Shown in pieces: positions 36,781 through 45,740 of a stretch of DNA of 64,000 nucleotides. The DNA lies in NCBI RefSeq assembly GCF_011605345.1, contig NZ_JAAOXM010000002.1:868001-932000 (forward strand), written 5' to 3'. The translations under genes were made by a program, and so were the position numbers. The first letter of the stretch is position 1, and the number at the start of each line of letters is the position of its first letter. This DNA comes from Burkholderia sp. D-99. GTDB taxonomy: Bacteria; Pseudomonadota; Gammaproteobacteria; Burkholderiales; Burkholderiaceae. The notes beneath the pieces are model-generated. The model was given only the letters and a program-made list of their open reading frames with translations. It was not told the origin of the DNA and ran no database searches.

Positions 36781-37281
36781 CTAACGGATCGGGCGCTGCA
36801 TGACGATGACGTCGCCGGTAAATCTCGGATTCACCGTGCGCCGAATCTCCACGAAGCCTTCGCGCTGCCAGAATGCCTGGGCGCGAGGATTGGTCGAGAT
36901 CACCGCCAGTTGCACCGTGCGAAAGCCCCATTCACGCGCCATGTCGAGGAGCAACCCCAGCGAAGTCTTCCCGTAACCACGCCGTTGATGCGCTTCCGAG
37001 AGCAACAGCAGGCCGATCCACATGCAGTCGTCGCTCGGATAGGCGCGGATGACATCCGCGCAGCCGATCATCTGCCGGTCGACGAACACGCCGAACACCG
37101 ATTTGTCAGCCGCGTCCTTGGCGGCCGGCTTGCCGGCGAAAAAATCGTCGACGTCTGCCTCGGTCGGCAAACGGCCTTCGACGCGTTGCGTGTACGAAGG
37201 CGCTTCGGCGAAGACGCGCCGGACGTCGGCGCGGTCGCTGGCCGACTCGGCGGAAAGCGGGTGGACGGTGAGCATCAGCAT
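36781..37281 (-). CDS. GNAT N-acetyltransferase
   Basis: A 166-residue GNAT protein. The acetyl-CoA binding segment is LLSEAHQRRGYGKTSLGLLLDMA (motif Q-x-x-G-x-G), followed by LAVISTNPRAQAFWQREGF. A second Met two codons in is an alternative start. It is transcribed alone, away from the thioesterase gene. Substrate unknown. The 133-bp gap to the phosphatase gene holds only an AT-rich, promoter-like stretch. Confidence 0.82.
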   Translation of the reverse strand: MLMLTVHPLSAESASDRADVRRVFAEAPSYTQRVEGRLPTEADVDDFFAGKPAAKDAADKSVFGVFVDRQMIGCADVIRAYPSDDCMWIGLLLLSEAHQRRGYGKTSLGLLLDMAREWGFRTVQLAVISTNPRAQAFWQREGFVEIRRTVNPRFTGDVIVMQRPIR

Positions 37282-37409
37282 CGGATAGGCGCCGAAGACG
37301 AGAAAGCCGATTCTAAGGCGAACGGAATACCTTTTGCGTTACGCTCCCGGAACGCCCCGCCAGCCGTTTGCGACCCGCCTCCGCCCCTGCCCACCGCGCT
37401 CGACACGCC

Positions 37410-37856
37410 ATGACCGACGTCCTCAACCCGAACTTCATCGAATCCGTCGCCGCCAGTTTCGACAAGCAGCACGCGATGCGCCTGATCCAGGCCAGCATGC
37501 CGCTGATCGACGTCGGACGAACCGAAATCCACGTGCCGCACTGGCAGGGCATCGAGCAGCAGCACGGCTTCGTCCACGGAGGTGTGGTCGGCATGATCGC
37601 CGATTCGGCCGCGGGCTACGCGGCGATGACCACGGTGGCTGCCGATGCGTCGGTCCTGACCGTCGAGTACAAGGTCAATCTCGTCGCACCTGCCGCGGGC
37701 GACAAGCTGATCGCCCGTGGCGAGGTGATCCGGCCGGGCCGCACGCTGATCGTCACCAAGGCGGAAGTCTTCGCCGTCAGCGGCGACGAGGAAACGCTGT
37801 GCGCGGTCATGCAGCAAACCATCATGGTGATGCACGGCAAGCGCGACCGCGCGTAA
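37410..37856 (+). CDS. PaaI-family hotdog thioesterase
   Basis: A 148-residue single-hotdog thioesterase. The active-site segment is QQHGFVHGGVVGMIADSAAGYAA, where His-Gly-Gly precedes the catalytic acidic Asp, and SVLTVEYKVNLVAPAAGDKL follows. Start chosen at the ATG at 37410; an upstream in-frame start gives a non-homologous leader. Predicted to hydrolyse an acyl-CoA, probably aromatic or medium-chain. It stands alone between the GNAT and the response-regulator gene. Confidence 0.85.
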   Translation: MTDVLNPNFIESVAASFDKQHAMRLIQASMPLIDVGRTEIHVPHWQGIEQQHGFVHGGVVGMIADSAAGYAAMTTVAADASVLTVEYKVNLVAPAAGDKLIARGEVIRPGRTLIVTKAEVFAVSGDEETLCAVMQQTIMVMHGKRDRA

Positions 37857-38035
37857 CGCGGCGCCGGCATGCAACCCCGTTGAATCGCGAGCCGGCCGAA
37901 AGGTTTCGGCAAGGCCCCGCCTTCGAAGCAATCCGCTGATGCCGTGCGCCGCGCGCCGCCGCCCGGCCTTTGTTCGGCGGCATTTCCCATGCGGTAGTAT
38001 GGCGGCTCGATGGAAACCCCGATGGACTCACACGA

Positions 38036-38773
38036 ATGGCCCTGCCTGATCTCCCGACCCTTTCCAGCGCCGGCCAGGACGCCCAGGCGCTCGTCCTCAT
38101 CGCCGAGGACGAACCCGAGATCGCAGAGATCCTGACCGCCTATCTCGCGCGCGGCGGCCTGCGCACCGTGCACGCCGCCGACGGCCGCCGCGCACTGGAA
38201 CTGCACCTGCAGCTCAAGCCCGACCTCGTGCTGCTCGACGTGCAGATGCCGCACGTCGACGGCTGGAAGGTGCTCGCCGAAATCCGTCATCGCGGCGACA
38301 CGCCCGTCATCATGCTGACCGCGCTCGACCAGGACATCGACAAGCTCACCGGCCTGCGCATCGGCGCCGACGACTACGTGGTGAAGCCGTTCAATCCCGC
38401 CGAAGTCGTGGCGCGCGCGCAAGCGGTACTGCGCCGCTCGATGGCCGGCTCGCGCCAGGAAGAACAGCGCGTGCTGCGGGTCGCGCCGTTCGAGATCGAT
38501 CTCGAACACCACGAAGCCACGCTCGAAGTGGGCAGCGAACGGCACACACTCGTCCTGACGCTCACCGAGTTCAAGCTGCTCGCGCAGCTCGCGCGCGCGC
38601 CGCGGCGCGTGTTCAGCCGCGCCGAGCTGATGGCCACCTGCCTGCCGGAAGGCGACGCACTGGAACGCACGGTGGACAGCCACGTCAGCAAGCTGCGCAA
38701 GAAGCTGGACGACCTCGGCGTGCAGGGCGTGCCGGTCAGCGTGCGCGGCGTCGGCTACAAGCTCTGGAGCTGA
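38036..38773 (+). CDS. OmpR-family response regulator (BaeR-like)
   Basis: A 245-residue response regulator. The receiver domain (residues about 19-130) has acidic EDEPE, the phosphoacceptor Asp68 (LVLLDVQMPHVDG) and VVKPFNPAEVVAR. The C-terminal winged helix ends DSHVSKLRKKLDD-VRGVGYKLW. It precedes the histidine kinase gene by 2 bp, so they form a coupled operon. Similar pairs sense envelope or drug stress; no efflux genes are next to it here. Confidence 0.9.
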   Translation: MALPDLPTLSSAGQDAQALVLIAEDEPEIAEILTAYLARGGLRTVHAADGRRALELHLQLKPDLVLLDVQMPHVDGWKVLAEIRHRGDTPVIMLTALDQDIDKLTGLRIGADDYVVKPFNPAEVVARAQAVLRRSMAGSRQEEQRVLRVAPFEIDLEHHEATLEVGSERHTLVLTLTEFKLLAQLARAPRRVFSRAELMATCLPEGDALERTVDSHVSKLRKKLDDLGVQGVPVSVRGVGYKLWS

Positions 38774-38775
38774 AC

Positions 38776-39861
38776 ATGAAGCTCGATGGCCTGAGCCGGC
38801 AGATCGCGTTGACGATGGCCGGGATGGCATTCGGCGTGACACTGCTGATGGTGCTCACCGCGTACACCTTCTACTACTTCGCGTTCAATTACTGGCCTGC
38901 ACATTTCGACACGAAGAACTTGATGCCGACCGCGCCGGAATGGGTGTGGCTGGTCTCGACCACGTCGGTCGGCCTCGCGCTGTCGGTCGCGGTCGCGGTC
39001 AATCTCGCGCGTCGCATCCTCGTGCCGCTGAACTCGGTCACGGACAGCATTCGCCGCGTCGCGCGCGGCGATCTCGACGCGCGCGCCGTCGCGGGCGACC
39101 GCTCGCTGCATGAAGCCGCGCTGCTCGCCGACAACTTCAACGCGCTCGCCAGTGAGCTGCAGCGCGTGACCAACGAGCAGGCGATCTGGAACGCGGCGAT
39201 CGCGCACGAGCTGCGCACGCCCGTCACGGTGCTGCGCGGGCGCCTGCAGGGGCTCGCCGAAGGCGTGTTCACCCCCGACGAAGCACAGTTCCGCAGCCTG
39301 CTCGGGCAGGTCGAGGGGCTGACGCGGCTGATCGAGGATCTGCGCGTGGTCAGCCTCGCGGACAGCGGCCACCTGAGCATCGAGATCCGCGACGCCGATC
39401 TCGCGTCGGATGCGCGTGCGGTGGTCGACATGTTCGAGCCTGCGCTGCAGGCCGCCGGCCAGCATCCGGTGCTCGATCTCGACACGCGGCGCATGCGCTG
39501 CGACCCGGTGCGCATCCGCCAGGCGCTGCTGGCGCTGCTGGAAAATGCGCGCCGCCATGCGGTGCCCGGCACGATCCGCATCCAGACGTGCATCGAAGAC
39601 GGGATGTGCCGGTTGCGCGTCGAGGACGACGGTCCCGGCATCCCGGCCGATTTCGCACAGCACGTGTTCAAGGCATTCAGGCGCGCCGACGACACGCAGC
39701 CCGGCGGCAGCGGCCTCGGGCTCGCCGTCGTCGCGGCGATCGCGCATGCGCATCACGGCGAAGCCGTCTGCGTGCCGAGCCGCACCGGCGGCACGCTGTT
39801 CGAAGTGCAGTGGCCCGACAACCTCGTACCGGCACCGGAACACGAGCGCTTTCCGGCCTGA
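38776..39861 (+). CDS. Sensor histidine kinase (BaeS-like)
   Basis: A 361-residue membrane kinase. Two TM helices (about 9-34 and 56-76) bound a short ~20-residue periplasmic loop. A HAMP region (ARRILVPLNSVTDSIRRVARGDL) follows, then the phosphorylated His144 in AIAHELRTPV, an N-box (LLENARRHA), EDDGPGIP and the G-box SGLGLAVV. The periplasmic loop is too small for a classical ligand domain, so it may sense membrane or partner signals. It is the cognate partner of the response regulator just upstream. Confidence 0.9.
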   Translation: MKLDGLSRQIALTMAGMAFGVTLLMVLTAYTFYYFAFNYWPAHFDTKNLMPTAPEWVWLVSTTSVGLALSVAVAVNLARRILVPLNSVTDSIRRVARGDLDARAVAGDRSLHEAALLADNFNALASELQRVTNEQAIWNAAIAHELRTPVTVLRGRLQGLAEGVFTPDEAQFRSLLGQVEGLTRLIEDLRVVSLADSGHLSIEIRDADLASDARAVVDMFEPALQAAGQHPVLDLDTRRMRCDPVRIRQALLALLENARRHAVPGTIRIQTCIEDGMCRLRVEDDGPGIPADFAQHVFKAFRRADDTQPGGSGLGLAVVAAIAHAHHGEAVCVPSRTGGTLFEVQWPDNLVPAPEHERFPA

Positions 39862-39891
39862 AACGCCGACTTTACGTCCGACGTTGCGCGC

Positions 39892-40578
39892 TCACGCGCG
39901 CGGCTCGCGCCCGACCTGTTCGAGCGGCGGGTTGAACCCGAGCACCGTGTACTCGAGCACGGACACCGTCCCTTTCCCGGCCGCGCCCTGCACGACGACC
40001 GCGCGCACGGCGCCGGCCCGGTCGAATTTCAGGCGGGTGCCGACGGTGGCATTGCGCAGCGCCTCCAGCTCCTCGATCCGCGCGATCGCCAGCTTGCGCA
40101 CCGCGCCGGACACGTACACCGGCAGGAACACCAGCGCGATGAAGATCGACACGGCGTCCTTCGATACGCTGTCCAGCACCGGCTGACCCGACATCACGAG
40201 CGACAGCGACGTCGCGGCGACGAAGATCGCGAGCACGGTCGCGCCCACGCCGAGCGACGAGAACCGCTCGGCCGCCTTCTTCATGCGTGCCTTCACGAGC
40301 GCGCGGGTGGTCGCGGACGGCACCAGCCATTCGCGCTGCGCGCCGTGGTATCCGGCGAAGCCGAGGAACAGCGTCGCGACCGCGCTGATGCCGATGCTGG
40401 GGTACAGCGCATCGAACAGCATGCAGATGAATTCGAGCACGAACACGATCACCGGCGGCCACAGCAGCAGCCGGAACGAATAGCCGTCGCGGCCCTGCCC
40501 GCGGATCCACCATTTCACCGGCGCAAGCTGCCAGAAGCGGCTCTCCTGATGGAGCGAAAGTTCTTCGTTGTCGGTCAA
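39892..40578 (-). CDS. Membrane protein of unknown function
   Basis: A 228-residue protein with four hydrophobic segments (about 37-57, 63-76, 110-130, 143-160) and a basic stretch between them (TRALVKARMKKAAERF). The C-terminal ~70 residues are soluble and could form a small beta domain. I recognise no family. It converges on the two-component operon (30-bp gap) and is divergent from the MFS gene, with a 193-bp promoter region between that includes the shared 15-mer at 40656-40670. Confidence 0.65.
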   Translation of the reverse strand: MTDNEELSLHQESRFWQLAPVKWWIRGQGRDGYSFRLLLWPPVIVFVLEFICMLFDALYPSIGISAVATLFLGFAGYHGAQREWLVPSATTRALVKARMKKAAERFSSLGVGATVLAIFVAATSLSLVMSGQPVLDSVSKDAVSIFIALVFLPVYVSGAVRKLAIARIEELEALRNATVGTRLKFDRAGAVRAVVVQGAAGKGTVSVLEYTVLGFNPPLEQVGREPRA

Positions 40579-40655
40579 TTCTTCACCTGTGGTGCTTCGT
40601 TGCGTCGGGTACGGCTGCCGCGGCTGCTACGGCTGAAACGGGAATGAATACCTGG

Positions 40656-40670
40656 GGTTATCGATTGATC
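40656..40670. promoter_or_regulatory. Candidate LysR-regulon site GGTTATCGATTGATC
   Basis: A 15-mer lying 101 bp upstream of the MFS ATG. It matches 43327-43341, upstream of the LysR gene and PdxA-like operon, at 14 of 15 positions. It may mark promoters controlled by that LysR protein. Confidence 0.45.
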
Positions 40671-40771
40671 CCAAAGATTCATTAGACAGTGTCTCCGCCG
40701 CCGCGCGATGCTGGCCCGGCCAGTGAACGCGGCGTCATTGCCACGCCGCGCACGAGAATGGAGTGAGACAC

Positions 40772-42049
40772 ATGCCCAACGACCAACGTCAACGGCGCCA
40801 CACCCTGTGGCTGCTGTGCGCGCTTTCGTTCATCCTCTACGTCGACCGCGTCAACCTCGCGACCGCGGCCGGCGCGATCAAGGCCGAGCTCGGCCTGTCG
40901 AATACCGAACTCGGCGTCGCATTTTCCGCGTTCGCGTATTCGTATGCAATCTGCCAGATCGGCGGCGGCTGGATCGCCGACCGGTTCGGCGCCCGCGTCA
41001 CGCTGATCGGCTGCGGGCTGATCTGGGTCGTGTCCACCTTCACGACGGGCCTCGTGCACAGCCTCGGGCTGCTGTTCGCCGCGCGCCTGCTGCTCGGCAT
41101 CGGCGAAGGCGCGACCCTGCCCGCCCAGGCCCGCGCGATCACCCACTGGTTCCCGCGCGAGCGGCGCGGCGTCGTGCAGGGCTTCACGCATTCGTTCTCG
41201 CGGCTCGGCAACGCGGTCACGCCGCCGCTCGTCGCCGCGCTGATGACCTGGCTGTCGTGGCGCGCCGCGTTCTTCGTGATCGGCGCGGTGACGCTCGTGT
41301 GGCTCGCGTGGTGGATCGTCGGCTTCCGCGAACATCCGCTCGGCGACGAAGCGGGTACCGGCCACGCGCGCGCCGCCCGCGCTGCCGCACCGTCCGGCCC
41401 GACGCCGTGGGGGCCGCTGTTCCGCCGGATGGCGCCGACCATCTTCGTCTACTTCTGCTACGGCTGGACCGCGTGGCTGTTCTTCACGTGGCTGCCGACC
41501 TTCTTCCTGAACGGCCAGGGCCTGAACCTGAAGTCGACCGCGCTGTTCGCGTCCGGCGTGTTCTTCGCGGGCGTGGTCGGCGATACGCTCGGCGGCTGGC
41601 TCTGCGACCGGATCTACCGGAAGACCGGCAACCTCGCGCTGTCGCGCCAGAGCGTGATCGTCGCGAGCTTCGCCGGCGCGCTCACCTGCCTGCTGCCGCT
41701 CGCGTTCGTGCACTCGACGGCCGGCGTCGCGCTGTGCCTGTCGGGGTCGTTCCTGTGCCTCGAACTGACGATCGGGCCGATCTGGGCCGTGCCGAGCGAC
41801 ATCGCGCCGACTCACGCCGGCATCGCGAGCGGGATGATGAACGCGGGCTCCGCGATCTCGGGGATCCTGTCGCCGATCCTGTTCGGCTATCTCGTCGATC
41901 GCACGGGAAGCTGGACGGTGCCGTTCATCGGCTCGGTCGCGATGTTGCTGATCGGTATCGTCGCCGCGCTGCGGATCCGCCCGGAACGTACGCTGTCGGA
42001 ATCGATGCCGACGCTCGGAGACGCGCCCGCTGCGCCGTCGGCGCACTGA
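40772..42049 (+). CDS. MFS transporter, ACS family
   Basis: A 425-residue, 12-TM anion:cation symporter. It has ILYVDRVNLATAAGAIKAELGLSNTELGVAFSAFAY, the loop GGWIADRFGARVTLIG, then LLLGIGEGATLPAQARAITHWFP. Start placed at 40772 with GGAG upstream. It is highly similar in layout to the carrier at 15916-17190. The downstream LysR gene at 42365-43312 and the shared 15-mer suggest it belongs to the same regulon as the PdxA-like operon. Confidence 0.88.
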   Translation: MPNDQRQRRHTLWLLCALSFILYVDRVNLATAAGAIKAELGLSNTELGVAFSAFAYSYAICQIGGGWIADRFGARVTLIGCGLIWVVSTFTTGLVHSLGLLFAARLLLGIGEGATLPAQARAITHWFPRERRGVVQGFTHSFSRLGNAVTPPLVAALMTWLSWRAAFFVIGAVTLVWLAWWIVGFREHPLGDEAGTGHARAARAAAPSGPTPWGPLFRRMAPTIFVYFCYGWTAWLFFTWLPTFFLNGQGLNLKSTALFASGVFFAGVVGDTLGGWLCDRIYRKTGNLALSRQSVIVASFAGALTCLLPLAFVHSTAGVALCLSGSFLCLELTIGPIWAVPSDIAPTHAGIASGMMNAGSAISGILSPILFGYLVDRTGSWTVPFIGSVAMLLIGIVAALRIRPERTLSESMPTLGDAPAAPSAH

Positions 42050-42150
42050 AGCCGTTCGCTTCGGGTTCGCCTGCCGCAGCCGCCTCGCCGGCGTCGCCAT
42101 CACGCTTCACCGCGTTCCGCGATGGTGGTGGCTTGGCTTGGCTTGCTTGG

Positions 42151-42348
42151 CTAGTTCGGTTGGTTCGGCTTGATCGGCTTGATCGGCTTGATCGGCTGGT
42201 TCGGCTGGTTCGGCTGGTTCGGCTGGTTCGGCTGGTTCGGCTGGTTCGGCTTGATCGGCTTGATCGGCTTGATCGGCTTGATCGGATTAATGGGCTTGGT
42301 GGGCCTGCTCGGCCAGCGCGGTTGGCGCGGCTGGCTCGGCCGCCTCGG
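42151..42348. repeat. 9-bp tandem repeat array, 22 units
   Basis: Perfect 9-bp periodicity over 198 bp between the convergent ends of the MFS and LysR genes. Core units are CTTGATCGG and CTGGTTCGG, arranged in homogeneous blocks: three, then six, then four copies. The last seven units (42286-42348) are degenerate but keep the phase. A multiple-of-three unit leaves frames open on both strands, giving Gly-Trp-Phe or Pro-Asn-Gln repeats, yet no start signal supports translation. Confidence 0.92.
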
Positions 42349-42364
42349 CTGGCAAACCGCGCCA

Positions 42365-43312
42365 TTACGCATCGCCGTCATCCCCCGCCCCGTCCCGATG
42401 AAACAGCGCGAGAAATTGCTGCGCAGGGATGCTCAGCGGCCGGTCGCGCCGCACGAGGCTGCCGTACGACGGCAGCTTCTGTTCGAGCGTGTAATCGATG
42501 ATCGCGACGAGCCCGTGCTCCGCATTGCGCTGCGCCACCGTCAGCGGAATCACGCCGAGCATCGGCGAACGATCGACGAGGTTCATCGTGGTCAGGATCG
42601 AGCCCGTTTCGACCAGCCCGCGCGGCATCGGCTGGTGCCGCGCGCTGAACTCGCGCTCGACCACCTCGCGCGCCGGGCTGCCGGCCGGCTGCAGGATCCA
42701 CGCGTAATCGAGCAGCGCGTCGAATGCCACCGGCCCCGCGCCCGCGAGCGGATGGTCGCGGCCCGCGATGATCGCGAGCGCCTCGTCGTCGACCACGCGG
42801 AAGTCGCAATCGGTCCCGACGTGGCGCCCGATCACCACTTCGAGCACACCTTCGCGCAGCTGCGGCATCAGCCGGTCGCTCGTATCCACCGCGATGTCGA
42901 TCGCCAGCAGCGGGTAACGCGCCTTCAGCTGCACCAGCGCCTCGGTGAGCCGCCCCGGTGACGCCGCCATGATGCTGCCGATCGCGAGCCGCCCCGCGCT
43001 GCCGAGCTGCAGCTCGCCGAGCTCGCGGTTCAGCGCCTCCATGCTGCCGCGGATCCCGCGGAAATAGCCGAGCACGCGCTCGCCGGCCGGGTTCAGCACG
43101 AGCCCGCGCCCGACCCGATCGAACAGCCGCTGGCCGAGCGCGCTCTCCAGTTCGGCCAGCATCTTCGTCGCGGCCGGCTGCGTGAGGCCCATCTGCTCGG
43201 CCGCCGCGCGCAGCGTCGAGCATTCGTCCACGGCCAGCAGCAGCGCGATCTGCCGCATGCGCAGCCGGTTCAGCAGCTGCGGGGTCGAGTCTCGTCGGTC
43301 GATCGAGCCCAT
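42365..43312 (-). CDS. LysR-family regulator of the PdxA-like operon
   Basis: A 315-residue LysR protein of the GbpR/CbbR-like branch with an N-terminal extension: LRMRQIALLLAVDECSTLRAAAEQMGLTQPAATKMLAELE is the winged helix-turn-helix. It is divergent from the PdxA-like operon with a 115-bp shared promoter region that contains GGTTATCGATTCATC (43327-43341). It likely responds to a sugar acid and controls the operon and perhaps the upstream MFS gene. Confidence 0.88.
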   Translation of the reverse strand: MGSIDRRDSTPQLLNRLRMRQIALLLAVDECSTLRAAAEQMGLTQPAATKMLAELESALGQRLFDRVGRGLVLNPAGERVLGYFRGIRGSMEALNRELGELQLGSAGRLAIGSIMAASPGRLTEALVQLKARYPLLAIDIAVDTSDRLMPQLREGVLEVVIGRHVGTDCDFRVVDDEALAIIAGRDHPLAGAGPVAFDALLDYAWILQPAGSPAREVVEREFSARHQPMPRGLVETGSILTTMNLVDRSPMLGVIPLTVAQRNAEHGLVAIIDYTLEQKLPSYGSLVRRDRPLSIPAQQFLALFHRDGAGDDGDA

Positions 43313-43326
43313 CTTTGATTACTCCA

Positions 43327-43341
43327 GGTTATCGATTCATC
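43327..43341. promoter_or_regulatory. Candidate LysR operator GGTTATCGATTCATC
   Basis: Lies 15 bp upstream of the LysR start codon, in the promoter region shared with the PdxA-like operon. It contains a T-N11-A pattern (TATCGATTCATCA) and matches 40656-40670 at 14 of 15 positions. Confidence 0.5.
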
Positions 43342-43427
43342 AAGAGTTTTCAATTTACCGACTCATTCCGTCTACCTAGCATCAACCCCATACACGAACG
43401 GCCACGCGCCGCCACCGGAGACACAGC

Positions 43428-44483
43428 ATGCACACCCCATCGACCGCCGCCCCCCTTCCCGTCGTCGCGCTGACGCTCGGCGACCCCGCCGGCATCGGCG
43501 CCGAACTGATCGCGAAACTGCTCGCCCGCCCCGACGCGACCGCCCGCGCGAATCTCGTGCTGATCGGCGATCGCTGGCTGTGGGAAGCCGGCCAGCGCGT
43601 CGCGGGCGTGACCGTCGACGTCGAGCCCGTCGCGTCGCTCGCCGCCGTGCGCAGCCGGCCGTCGACCGCACGTGCCGCGTTCGTCGCCATCGACACGATC
43701 GATCCGGCCGACGTCACGGTCGGCCAGCCCGGCGCGGCCGGCGGCCGCTCGACGCTGACCGTACTCGACCTGTGCCTCGACGCCGCGCTCGCCGGCGACA
43801 TCGACGCGATCTGCTTCGCGCCGCTGAACAAGTACGCGATGAAGCTCGGCGGGCTGAAGCACGAGGACGAGCTGCACCACTTCGCCGAGGCGCTCGGCGT
43901 GACCGGCTACTTCTGCGAATTCAACACGCTCGGCGAGCTGTGGACCGCGCGCATCTCGTCGCACATTCCGCTGAAGGATGCGCCGGGCTACCTGAGCATC
44001 GAGCGGATCGAACAGGCATCCGAACTGATCTACCGATCGCTGCTCGCGAACGGTGTCGTGACGCCGAAGGTCGCGATCGCAGCGTTCAACCCGCACGGCG
44101 GCGACGGCGGAAGCTGCGGCCGCGAGGAAGTCGACATCATCGAGCCGGCGGTGCGCAAGCTGCAGTCGCGCGACTGGCCGACCGACGCGCCGTTCCACGG
44201 CCCGTTCCCGGCCGACACGATCTTCCTGAAGGCGCAGGCCGGCGACTACCAGGCGATCGTCACGATGTACCACGACCAGGGGCAGATCGCGATCAAGCTG
44301 CTCGGCTTCTCGCGCGGCGTGACCGTGCAGGGCGGGCTGCCCGTGCCGATCACGACGCCCGCGCACGGCACCGCGTACGACATCGCGGGCCGCGGCACCG
44401 CCGACGTCGGCGCGACCTGGCAGGCACTGCAGATCGCTTGCCGGATGGGCGCCGCGCGCCGCACCCCCACCGTTTCGGCGTGA
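43428..44483 (+). CDS. PdxA-family dehydrogenase (PdxA2-like)
   Basis: A 351-residue NAD-dependent dehydrogenase of the 4-hydroxythreonine-4-phosphate dehydrogenase family. It shows [15 protein letters not shown], the metal-ligand region [29 protein letters not shown] and [19 protein letters not shown]. Outside vitamin B6 operons such proteins act on threonate or erythronate phosphates, usually beside a DUF1537 kinase. No kinase is present here, and the neighbours are a sugar-acid dehydratase and a DapA-like lyase. Its substrate may therefore be a different hydroxyacid. Confidence 0.88.
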   Translation: MHTPSTAAPLPVVALTLGDPAGIGAELIAKLLARPDATARANLVLIGDRWLWEAGQRVAGVTVDVEPVASLAAVRSRPSTARAAFVAIDTIDPADVTVGQPGAAGGRSTLTVLDLCLDAALAGDIDAICFAPLNKYAMKLGGLKHEDELHHFAEALGVTGYFCEFNTLGELWTARISSHIPLKDAPGYLSIERIEQASELIYRSLLANGVVTPKVAIAAFNPHGGDGGSCGREEVDIIEPAVRKLQSRDWPTDAPFHGPFPADTIFLKAQAGDYQAIVTMYHDQGQIAIKLLGFSRGVTVQGGLPVPITTPAHGTAYDIAGRGTADVGATWQALQIACRMGAARRTPTVSA

Positions 44484-44559
44484 CGCCCGCACGCCCCGCT
44501 CGCACACCCCGCTTGCACACCCTTTACACACGACAACACCGAATCCCGGAGACACCATC

Positions 44560-45732
44560 ATGAAGATCCGTTCCGTACGCGCACGCGTATTCCAGTGGAA
44601 AGGCAAGACCGTTCCGCCGCAAGGCAACTTCTGCTCGAACGCGATGGACCTGCTGTACGCGCCGCAGGAAACGATGAGCACGTTCCGCTTCCATTCGTGG
44701 ACGGTCGTCGAGGTCGAGACCGACGACGGCATCGTCGGCCTCGGCAACGTCGCGCTCGCGCCGCACGTCGCGAAGGTGATCATCGACCAGTACCTCGCGC
44801 CGCTCGTGATCGGCCAGGACCCGTGGGACTACGAATACCTGAACCAGCGGATGTATCGCGCGACCCATGCGTGGGGCCGCAAGGGCATCGGCATGGCGGC
44901 GATCTCGGCGGTCGACATCGCGATCTGGGACATCCTCGGCAAGAGCGTCGGCAAGCCCGTGTTCAAGCTGCTCGGCGGCCGCACCAAGGAAAAGATCCCC
45001 TGCTATTACTCGAAGCTCTACCGCACCGACCTGAGAGAGATGCAGGACGAGGCGCAGCGCTACATGAAGGAAGGCTTTCGTGCATTCAAGATGCGCTTCG
45101 GCTACGGGCCCGCGCACGGGCAGCAAGGCGTGACCGAGAACCTGAAGTCGGTCGCGGCGATCCGCGAGGTGATCGGCTACGACAACGACCTGATGCTCGA
45201 GTGCTACATGGGCTGGAACCTCGAGTACGCGAAGCGCATCCTGCCGAAGCTCGAGAAATACCAGCCGCGCTGGCTCGAGGAGCCGGTGATCGCCGACGAT
45301 ATCGACGGCTACGCGGAGCTGAACCAGCTGACACGCATTCCGATCTCCGGCGGCGAACACGAGTTCTCGCTGTACGGCTTCAAGCAGCTGCTCGACCGCA
45401 AGGCCGTGTCGGTCGTCCAGTACGACACGAACCGCGTCGGCGGGATCACGATGGCGCACAAGATCAACGCGCTGTGCGAGGCGTACAGCGTGCCGGTGAT
45501 CCCGCATGCGGGCCAGATGCACAACTACCACCTGACGATGAGCACGCTCGCGTCCCCGATGAGCGAATACTTCCCGATGTTCGACGTCGAGGTCGGCAAC
45601 GAGCTGTTCTATTACATCTTCGACGGCGAGCCGGTGGCCGAGAACGGCTTCGTGCAATTGCGCGACGACGTGCCGGGCCTCGGCCTCACGCTGAAGACCG
45701 AGTTCCTCGACCAGTTCGACATCGTCGAGTGA
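44560..45732 (+). CDS. Enolase-superfamily acid-sugar dehydratase (mandelate racemase/muconate lactonizing)
   Basis: A 390-residue barrel enzyme. Visible are the base region [10 protein letters not shown], the metal ligands [16 protein letters not shown] and SGGEHEF, and the acid/base His in [10 protein letters not shown]. These fit the MR-subgroup dehydratases that convert a sugar acid to a 2-keto-3-deoxy acid; the exact sugar acid cannot be read from sequence. GGAGACACCATC precedes the ATG. A DapA-like lyase follows after 8 bp and is the expected next enzyme. Confidence 0.87.
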   Translation: MKIRSVRARVFQWKGKTVPPQGNFCSNAMDLLYAPQETMSTFRFHSWTVVEVETDDGIVGLGNVALAPHVAKVIIDQYLAPLVIGQDPWDYEYLNQRMYRATHAWGRKGIGMAAISAVDIAIWDILGKSVGKPVFKLLGGRTKEKIPCYYSKLYRTDLREMQDEAQRYMKEGFRAFKMRFGYGPAHGQQGVTENLKSVAAIREVIGYDNDLMLECYMGWNLEYAKRILPKLEKYQPRWLEEPVIADDIDGYAELNQLTRIPISGGEHEFSLYGFKQLLDRKAVSVVQYDTNRVGGITMAHKINALCEAYSVPVIPHAGQMHNYHLTMSTLASPMSEYFPMFDVEVGNELFYYIFDGEPVAENGFVQLRDDVPGLGLTLKTEFLDQFDIVE

Positions 45733-45740
45733 GGCCCGCC

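Noticed and set aside
42170-42961. Open frame encoding repeated Gly-Trp-Phe and Gly-Leu-Ile
   Set aside because: It is the 9-bp repeat read in one frame and continues antisense through the LysR gene; no Shine-Dalgarno and no domain.
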